From NCBI GenBank assembly GCA_902625725.1, contig CACOCY010000001.1:62001-126000 (forward strand): a stretch of DNA of 64,000 nt, read 5' to 3'. This DNA comes from an uncultured SAR116 cluster alpha proteobacterium (GTDB lineage Bacteria > Pseudomonadota > Alphaproteobacteria > Puniceispirillales > Puniceispirillaceae). Every line of letters begins with the position of its first letter. The stretch's first letter is position 1. The notes under the pieces were generated by a model that had not been told where the DNA came from, did no database searches, and saw only the letters and a program-made list of their open reading frames with translations. Shown here in pieces: positions 58,634 through 64,000 of the stretch. Both the position numbers and the translations under genes were made by a program.

Positions 58634-59365
58634 TCATTTAGGCCAAACACGTTTACCAGCATGGGGACTGCCAGGTGAATGTGTTACATATTCCAAAACG
58701 TGTCGTCCATTCCAATCCTCACCTCTATCGGCCTCAATGAAGCGATGCTCAAAACTATATTCATTTTCCTCCATTTCTGTAAATTCCCAAAAAACACCAT
58801 GCTTAGCCCATCCTGTTATAGATAACAATTTACGTCCTCTAATCATGCCACGTGTAATAGATAGTCTAGGAAAACGCTCGCCTCGATACCATTTGGCCAG
58901 TTCAATATCATCATTGGTATCATCTACGTTATAGCTTCCAAACTGCATGGCTGGAGGGCCGCCCATACCCAGCGGTTTTTTATTTTGTTCTGGACCGTTG
59001 ATAATCTCTTCCTCAATAAAAACCGCTGAACGGTAATTATCACGAAGAGAGAGATTAGCCTCATTTTTCTTCTCTATATAATTTAATTCGTTTTGAGGTC
59101 CAAAAAAGACAAAGGCAGAACTAGCGGATGTTAAAATCAGATTTTCCTGTCCTTGCGGAATATTTAGATTCTTTGTCTCTTTTTTTGGCGGTGCACCTCT
59201 GATATATGGTGTCTTGGGGTGGGGAACAATTTCATAATGTGCAACCCAATTTATACCAGATTGAGACAGAATACATTTCAGGAAAAATGAGTGAAGCCAT
59301 TGCCATAGCTGGTCTTTATTCTCACGGCGGATATCAAACCATTCTGCTCGCAAAATTTCTGGCAA
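58634..59365 (-). CDS. conserved-looking protein of unknown function (243 aa)
   Basis: Starts TTG 59365 behind AAGGG. It opens with a beta strand and helix (LRAEWFDIRRENKDQLWQWL) and WVAHYEIVP, similar to dimeric alpha/beta-barrel proteins, and has a second such unit near 175-230 (RLSITRGMIRGRKLLSITGW; YSFEHRFIEADRGEDW). The end is Gly/Pro-rich (HSPGSPHAGKRVWPK). No catalytic motif is recognised. It follows the serine-hydrolase gene on the same strand by 51 bp, so the pair may form an operon. Confidence 0.65.
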   Translation of the reverse strand: MPEILRAEWFDIRRENKDQLWQWLHSFFLKCILSQSGINWVAHYEIVPHPKTPYIRGAPPKKETKNLNIPQGQENLILTSASSAFVFFGPQNELNYIEKKNEANLSLRDNYRSAVFIEEEIINGPEQNKKPLGMGGPPAMQFGSYNVDDTNDDIELAKWYRGERFPRLSITRGMIRGRKLLSITGWAKHGVFWEFTEMEENEYSFEHRFIEADRGEDWNGRHVLEYVTHSPGSPHAGKRVWPK

Positions 59366-59416
59366 TAACTTTTCCCTTTGACATAGACAGATTGTAAAAA
59401 TTCTTAAGCTACAATT

Positions 59417-60568
59417 TTAGAAATCTGCTTTTCCAGCTGCGGCTTCGGTTAAAAGTCTGCTTCTCTCACCTATACCAGCTCCCTCACACTGAAAATTAGT
59501 AGAATAACTAAAAGAAAGATTTTTCTCTCTATCACAAAAACCTATAGCACCTCCAGACCCGAATTTCCCGAAAGCTTTAGGATTGTCGCCCATCGGAATA
59601 TAGTATGGGCTATTTTGTTCAAAGCCTAGACCCATTCTAAGATTCCAACCAGTCATATAGCATTTTCTTTCCCAGATTGATCTTGCGGCCTGTTCCACTG
59701 CGTTCTCACTTAATATTCTGACCCCATTTAATTGACCATTCCCTGCCAAAGCCCCATAAATAGTAGCCACACCGCGCGCATTTCCATGTCCGCCAAATGC
59801 AGGAAAAATACCCTTTCTGATGTGATCGGAATTTAGAAAATCTCCAGAGGAGGGCTTTCCAGACCAGGCTCTATTTAAGTTGGATTGTGGATCTGCTCCC
59901 ATAGCCCAAAAAGCATTTTCTTTATTTAAATGCATATTAGAAAGTCGTTTTGCTTCTTCGTCGTTCAAACCAATTTGATATTCTGCATTAAGAGGAGTTG
60001 AAATTTCTTCCCGAATAAATTGTCCAACATTTTTTCCAGTAACGTGTCTGACGACCTCACCAAGAATAAATCCGATATTCACCGTGTTATATGCGCCATT
60101 TGTTCCAGCCCTGAAGGCTGGCTCTTGTGCAGCAATTGCAGCGCATTGATTCTCATAACTGTACCAGTCGCCCGGTTTCGCAGTATCTGAAAAAATAGCA
60201 CCGCATTCATGCCCTAAAACATTTGCGACGGTAATATTCTCTTTTCCAGCTTGACCAAACTCCTCCCAATAGGAGCAAACTGGTGAGTTCAAATCAATTA
60301 GTCCTCTATCAGACAGGATATGTACAGAAATGGAGCAAATAGATTTTGCTACTGAATTCATTAAAACAATTGTATCTTCTTCCCATAATTCTAATTTGTC
60401 TATGTCCTTATAACCGCCCCATAAGTCCACAACTTTTTCACCGTCTTTAAAAACGCATACACTGGCGCCAAGTTCATTACGATGAACAAAATTCTCGGTA
60501 AATATATTTTTGACTTGTTCAAAATTAGAATCACAATATCCTTCAATTTGAGGTTCATTAATATACAT
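59417..60568 (-). CDS. beta-lactamase-fold serine hydrolase (EstB/penicillin-binding type)
   Basis: About 383 residues of the class C beta-lactamase/carboxylesterase superfamily. The S-x-x-K motif is SVAK (S72, K75 from ATG 60568), the Tyr motif is GAYNTVN (Y160), and FGGHGN/FGKFGSGGAIGF supply the glycine-rich C-terminal region. No signal peptide is seen, so it is probably cytosolic, as for esterase-type relatives rather than secreted beta-lactamases. GTG 60574 is an alternative start. Confidence 0.85.
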   Translation of the reverse strand: MYINEPQIEGYCDSNFEQVKNIFTENFVHRNELGASVCVFKDGEKVVDLWGGYKDIDKLELWEEDTIVLMNSVAKSICSISVHILSDRGLIDLNSPVCSYWEEFGQAGKENITVANVLGHECGAIFSDTAKPGDWYSYENQCAAIAAQEPAFRAGTNGAYNTVNIGFILGEVVRHVTGKNVGQFIREEISTPLNAEYQIGLNDEEAKRLSNMHLNKENAFWAMGADPQSNLNRAWSGKPSSGDFLNSDHIRKGIFPAFGGHGNARGVATIYGALAGNGQLNGVRILSENAVEQAARSIWERKCYMTGWNLRMGLGFEQNSPYYIPMGDNPKAFGKFGSGGAIGFCDREKNLSFSYSTNFQCEGAGIGERSRLLTEAAAGKADF

Positions 60569-60665
60569 GTTCACATTCTTTCAAAAAAATTTTGCTTTTA
60601 AAAAGCATATCATAATTTTTTGTCTCAATGTAGTATTTTGAGGCTAAGTTGCATAAAGCTACAAT

Positions 60666-60695
60666 AGAGATAACATATTTGTAATTGTTATCTCT
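60666..60695. repeat. stem-loop in the gap upstream of the hydrolase
   Basis: AGAGATAAC (60666-60674), 12-nt loop, GTTATCTCT (60687-60695), perfect 9-bp stem followed on the plus strand by TTATT. It lies between divergent transcription units and may be a weak terminator or an operator. Confidence 0.45.
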
Positions 60696-60800
60696 TTATT
60701 GAGTTAAGGCATGAAATAGTTGCATGATTAGACACAACTTATTTTTACCTGACGAAAATCTAAGATATTGGGATTTGCTAAATTTTTTAGGACTAAAAAA

Positions 60801-60890
60801 ATGAACGAAAATCTAAAACTACTTCTGGGTATAGTCCTTTTTTTCATAGTGCTTAATTTGAGCCTACTTTTGATCAGCTTTTTTGGGTAA
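60801..60890 (+). CDS. very small membrane peptide (29 aa)
   Basis: ATG 60801 behind AGGA (8 nt). The 29 residues start MNENLKL and are otherwise one hydrophobic helix (LLGIVLFFIVLNLSLLLISF), ending FFG. No family is recognised. It stands alone in a 900-bp region between larger genes. Confidence 0.45.
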   Translation: MNENLKLLLGIVLFFIVLNLSLLLISFFG

Positions 60891-61314
60891 GCTTACCTAA
60901 AATTACAGATAATGATAAAAATGCTTCTAAATAACTTGTAAAAACTAAAAAGTCTTGAATCTTCTAGAAATTCAGAAATATCCATGATTAGGCTAAGTTA
61001 AAAGACATGCATGTGGACTCGGATTTAAGATATTAGACCAAATTGTTCTATTTTATATTGAAATATAGAGAATAACTTATTTATTTTTTTTATAAAATTA
61101 AGCTATATTTCCAATTTAGTTCGGCGAGCATAGGTTTTAAATATTTTTAACGCTATTAAAAACGCAAGTATTACAACAAAATTTGGCATTTCGATCTCTT
61201 TTTGATATATACGAGACGTTTAATCTTTTAGATTTCTATATTAGTCCTGGTAAGCTGGAAGTTTTAGGTTCATTTTTTTGTTTTATACCCATCTCTATAA
61301 TAGTTTAATTTTTT
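60891..61314. other. gap with one promoter-like site
   Basis: 424 bp of AT-rich DNA with no ORF of note. TTGGCA (61183-61188) and TATATA (61206-61211) have 17-bp spacing on the plus strand and would start transcription about 95 bp before the small gene at 61315. No terminator was seen after the peptide gene at 60890. Confidence 0.35.
61183..61211 (+). promoter_or_regulatory. putative sigma70 promoter for the small membrane protein at 61315
   Basis: TTGGCA, 17-bp spacer, TATATA. Both hexamers match the consensus at four or five positions. It is the only good pair in the gap and faces the 50-residue ORF. Confidence 0.4.
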
Positions 61315-61467
61315 ATGTTTAATGAGTGGTTAAAGGACGAAATTGTCTTGTTTAGAAAAATAATAAAAGCCATAGCGAGTTATTTATTGATTGGATTGAG
61401 TATATTTGTCGTACTGAGTATTACGATGGTAATATTTTATTTAGTGGAGGGAGCATTAAAGCTTTAG
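61315..61467 (+). CDS. small single-pass membrane protein (50 aa)
   Basis: ATG 61315; no clear Shine-Dalgarno. Residues 1-17 are polar and charged (FNEWLKDEIVLFRKII), then one helix (about 19-44, ASYLLIGLSIFVVLSITMVI then FYLV) and a short tail (EGALKL). It ends 6 bp before the convergent GST gene. The promoter-like site at 61183-61211 supports expression. Confidence 0.5.
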   Translation: MFNEWLKDEIVLFRKIIKAIASYLLIGLSIFVVLSITMVIFYLVEGALKL

Positions 61468-61473
61468 TCTTTT

Positions 61474-62289
61474 TTATAATTTAGCTTTACGGTCTTTAAA
61501 ATAATTATCTGTCCATGCCGAGAGAGAGCCTGGACCTCTCACAATGTCAGGAAATTGTTCCGACAATCTGCTTCCTTGAACATAGCTCTGACGGCTTGCC
61601 GGCCGTTTTTGCGCATCGTGGAGCCATTTCGAAATCGTTGGATACTGTTTTATCCAAAGTTCGTCCAAGCCCAGGTCCTGCATTCTATCTATTAAAGGAA
61701 GCACAGCCATATCAGCCAGAGTGTAATCGTCTCCCATTAACCATGGACCACCAAATTTTTTCAACATCTCATCCATTCGTTTTACAGTTCTTGAAATTAC
61801 TGCAAAAGAATCAAAAATTTGTTGCTGTTTGAAACCTGTATTTTTATCAAAAGAGAGGTAAAAGTCGGCTTTTAGGGGTCTTTTATTTATAAGATTAAAA
61901 AATTTTTTATCCGACATAGCAGAAAATTTTTTTAATAGACCTCCAAACTGGAATGATGGTATTCGAACTGCAGGTGTAGGCCACACGTCAACGAAAACCA
62001 AGAAAGCACGCATTTGGCTCCGCAAATAGTGGTCATAGGGTCTAAATGTGGTTTGGGTATATTTATCTTCGAGATATTCAAGAATAGATGTTGATTCAAA
62101 TATAGGTAAATTCTCGTCCAGTAAAGTTGGAACAACTCCGTTTGGATTGAGTTTTAAATACCAGTCTGAAAGATGATGATGGTCAGAGGAAGCCAGCATT
62201 TTATTCTGCCAGGTAAGTTTTTTTTCTGCTAATAATAATCGTACTTTGATGCTACAAGTTGATTGTACAAAGTGATATAGAGTCAACAT
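61474..62289 (-). CDS. glutathione S-transferase-like protein
   Basis: 271 residues. The N-terminal thioredoxin-like domain has LYHFVQSTCSIKVRLLLAEK, with S or C near residue 10-12 as the possible glutathione-activating residue, NPNGVVPTLLDENLPIFEST (cis-Pro and ES motif), then a helical C-terminal domain with MGDDYTLADMAVLPLIDRM. The domain is longer than in classic bacterial GSTs. AGGGAA precedes the ATG. The asparaginase gene lies 71 bp upstream on the same strand. Confidence 0.9.
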   Translation of the reverse strand: MLTLYHFVQSTCSIKVRLLLAEKKLTWQNKMLASSDHHHLSDWYLKLNPNGVVPTLLDENLPIFESTSILEYLEDKYTQTTFRPYDHYLRSQMRAFLVFVDVWPTPAVRIPSFQFGGLLKKFSAMSDKKFFNLINKRPLKADFYLSFDKNTGFKQQQIFDSFAVISRTVKRMDEMLKKFGGPWLMGDDYTLADMAVLPLIDRMQDLGLDELWIKQYPTISKWLHDAQKRPASRQSYVQGSRLSEQFPDIVRGPGSLSAWTDNYFKDRKAKL

Positions 62290-62360
62290 TTTATTCCCTA
62301 ACTAATTAAATATTTTATTTATTTTTCAACTGGTAAATATTTAAATAAAACTTTACCGAG

Positions 62361-63383
62361 CTAAAAATTTAATTTTTCACCCATCCAAAGTAATCTTCCT
62401 ATTGCTTCCCCTTCAGTATTTTTCATAATCTGTTTAGCAAAATTTTTGGCGCCTGTAGCATTAATCTTTAATCTCTCTGAATAGGTGTCAAGTATGCCAG
62501 CTATTGCAGTGTCAGCAGCTCTCATTGAACCATCAGCTATTTTGAGAACTATTGCACAGTTTACTGATGGTATGAGACATCCATATACTCCTTCAGAACC
62601 GTTTTTAGCAAAAAATGTATTTTTAGATTTAGCTGTCATTAAACTATTTGGGGCAGATGCTCCACCTGTTAAAAAGGGGAAGCTAGTTGCACTCTCAAAT
62701 ATTTGCAATGCTGCTTTTTGTTCAATGTGACTTAATGTTTTTGGGTCTGCAAGTTTTGATAGTGCTCTAGCAAAACTGCTTAAACGCATTGCAGGCGCTG
62801 GAAGATTGCATCCATCTTTCGCTATTTTTTCAAGAGGTCGTTCCGACAGATGTTCTAACTTTGAAAAAAGAGCCTGCTGTGCTGGATGACCTGGTTCAAA
62901 ATATCCATTTATATCCCAGTCGTTATAAATACAAAACGCAAGCTGACAGCAATGTTTACCAGAGCATCCATGATAAATTCTTTTTTTATAAGAGCTTTGA
63001 TTTAAAACTGTATTTGTAGAATTTTCCAGAATTGAAATGTGATCTTCATTTTTTTGAGGCTGTGCACGACCACATGCAAGGTGTTCTTCTGCCGAAAGAC
63101 CGTACTGCGATAACCATTTTTTTGCTAACCTAATGTGTCTCTCTTCTCCGTGATGAGAAGAGCAGCCAAGGGCAACTTGTTCGTTAGTTAAAGAAAGTCC
63201 TGTTGAAAGTGCTGTAAATACTTGTAATGGCTTCATTGCAGAACGAGGAAAAATTACTTTTTGTGGGTCTCCCCAGCTCGCAATTATTCCCTGGGTTGAA
63301 TGGAAGATTATCGCAGAGCCTCGATGACTGGATTCTGTTAGCCCTTTTCTCTCTAATGATACTAAAACAGGCTCCAAAATCAT
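62361..63383 (-). CDS. L-asparaginase, Rhizobium-type (class 3, AnsA/ReAV family)
   Basis: Hydrolyses asparagine to aspartate and ammonia. Starting at ATG 63383 (GGAA upstream) the S-x-x-K motif PRSAMKP falls at S48 and K51, the same numbers as in the Rhizobium etli inducible enzyme; C140 and K143 (GCSGKHCC) match its second C-x-x-K site. SSHHGE and DGCNLPAPAM are also typical. A TTG at 63407 would add eight residues. The fold is related to serine beta-lactamases, not to type I/II asparaginases. It probably shares a transcript with the neighbouring acyl-CoA dehydrogenase gene. Confidence 0.9.
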   Translation of the reverse strand: MILEPVLVSLERKGLTESSHRGSAIIFHSTQGIIASWGDPQKVIFPRSAMKPLQVFTALSTGLSLTNEQVALGCSSHHGEERHIRLAKKWLSQYGLSAEEHLACGRAQPQKNEDHISILENSTNTVLNQSSYKKRIYHGCSGKHCCQLAFCIYNDWDINGYFEPGHPAQQALFSKLEHLSERPLEKIAKDGCNLPAPAMRLSSFARALSKLADPKTLSHIEQKAALQIFESATSFPFLTGGASAPNSLMTAKSKNTFFAKNGSEGVYGCLIPSVNCAIVLKIADGSMRAADTAIAGILDTYSERLKINATGAKNFAKQIMKNTEGEAIGRLLWMGEKLNF

Positions 63384-63431
63384 CTTATTTCCATTATTGT
63401 TTGACAAAAATATTTGCTTAATTTGGTAATG

Positions 63432-64000
63432 TCAGAATCCATAAAGAGCGGCTTTATCCAATCCTGCCAAAGCATTTGTTACCCGTAATGAGCAAATCTG
63501 ATTTGTACCGTCAGAATGCAGAAAGCTTGTGGCGTCTCTGAGGTATTTCTCAATAGGGTGGTCATACATTATGCCTGCACCACCTAGAATTTCAGTTGCA
63601 AGCCTACATACTTCGAAGGCAGCTTCCGATGCTTGCACTTTTGCCATTAAGCCTTGTACTTTTGCATCCTTATTTTTATTGTCTGCAAGCCACGCGGCTT
63701 TATAGATTTGGAGTCTTGCCCCATCTATTAGCATTGCCATTCTTGCGAGCATTAGTGAGACCGCTTGATGCTCTACAATGTAATTACCACCTTGTTTTCT
63801 CTCTTTTGCATAACGCATTGCATAATCATACGCGGCTCTCCCAACACCCAAAGCAGTGGCTGCAGCCTCTGCTTTACTTCCAGGCATATATTGGCTTCGT
63901 AGCTCAACTAACTTACCTTCTCCGAGCATTATATTCTCTGAGGGTATTCTGCAATTCTCAAGATGAAAACATCCGTTGGTCGCTATTCGTTGACTGCTTT
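63432..64000 (-). CDS. acyl-CoA dehydrogenase, C-terminal part (5' end outside window)
   Basis: The frame is open to the window edge, so the N-terminal half lies beyond 64000. The visible 189 residues include CFHLENCRIPSENIMLGEGK (end of the beta domain), ALGVGRAAYDYAMRYAKERK, MAKVQASEAAFEVCRLATEI, GGAGIMYDHPIEKYLRDA and the end ICSLRVTNALAG. It is a FAD enzyme oxidising acyl-CoA thioesters; the usual catalytic Glu position in short-chain relatives cannot be judged from this part. The gap to the asparaginase gene is 48 bp on the same strand. Confidence 0.92.
   Translation of the reverse strand, partial: SSQRIATNGCFHLENCRIPSENIMLGEGKLVELRSQYMPGSKAEAAATALGVGRAAYDYAMRYAKERKQGGNYIVEHQAVSLMLARMAMLIDGARLQIYKAAWLADNKNKDAKVQGLMAKVQASEAAFEVCRLATEILGGAGIMYDHPIEKYLRDATSFLHSDGTNQICSLRVTNALAGLDKAALYGF

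Overview
The window is AT-rich, densely coding bacterial DNA from an alphaproteobacterium. This rests on the fused rif-str-S10-spc-alpha ribosomal cluster, on a RarA / RluC / HAD phosphatase / ATP12 / propionyl-CoA carboxylase block downstream of rplQ, and on ATP12 itself, an F1-ATPase chaperone otherwise known from mitochondria. The low GC suggests a streamlined marine lineage (SAR116-like); that placement is inference, since there is no rRNA gene here.

Positions 1-393 hold the end of an ABC permease gene. Positions 631-30857 are one nearly unbroken co-directional block of transcription, translation and secretion genes: secE, nusG, rplK, rplA, rplJ, rplL, rpoB, rpoC, rpsL, rpsG, fusA, tuf, the S10 and spc operons with secY and adk, then rpsM, rpsK, rpoA and rplQ. 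Visible controls are an L10-type leader before rplJ, an attenuator-like hairpin between rplL and rpoB, a sigma70-like promoter before rpsL, a terminator between tuf and rpsJ, and a terminator after rplQ. Positions 30896-39638 carry housekeeping genes (rarA, an RNase H-fold-like protein, an rluC-type pseudouridine synthase, an HAD phosphatase, ATP12, pccB, pccA and a small HEPN-like protein), followed by lipB on the minus strand.

A tRNA-Leu(GAG) gene at 40489-40577 marks the change to accessory sequence. Its last 18 bp recur exactly at 43216-43233 and enclose a 2.67-kb insertion with a stub of a tyrosine-integrase gene, paired GTAYAAC repeats about 90 bp inside each end, an FG-GAP/VCBS repeat protein and a 43-residue ORF. 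This looks like a decayed integrative element in the tRNA gene.

Positions 43438-64000 have loosely packed, mixed-strand genes: a pseudoazurin-like cupredoxin, two EamA transporters, CutA, a cluster of unknown membrane proteins, an RND efflux pump with its adaptor, a secreted ClpP-fold protein, an alpha/beta hydrolase, a cyclic-nucleotide-binding protein, a beta-lactamase-fold hydrolase, a GST, a Rhizobium-type asparaginase and a partial acyl-CoA dehydrogenase. Intergenic spaces here hold several unrecorded short ORFs (29-50 residues), six of them with a predicted membrane helix and several with Shine-Dalgarno sites. They also hold a three-hairpin element at 47790-47919 and a likely small RNA ending in a strong terminator at 48715. 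No CRISPR array, complete transposase or defence system was seen.
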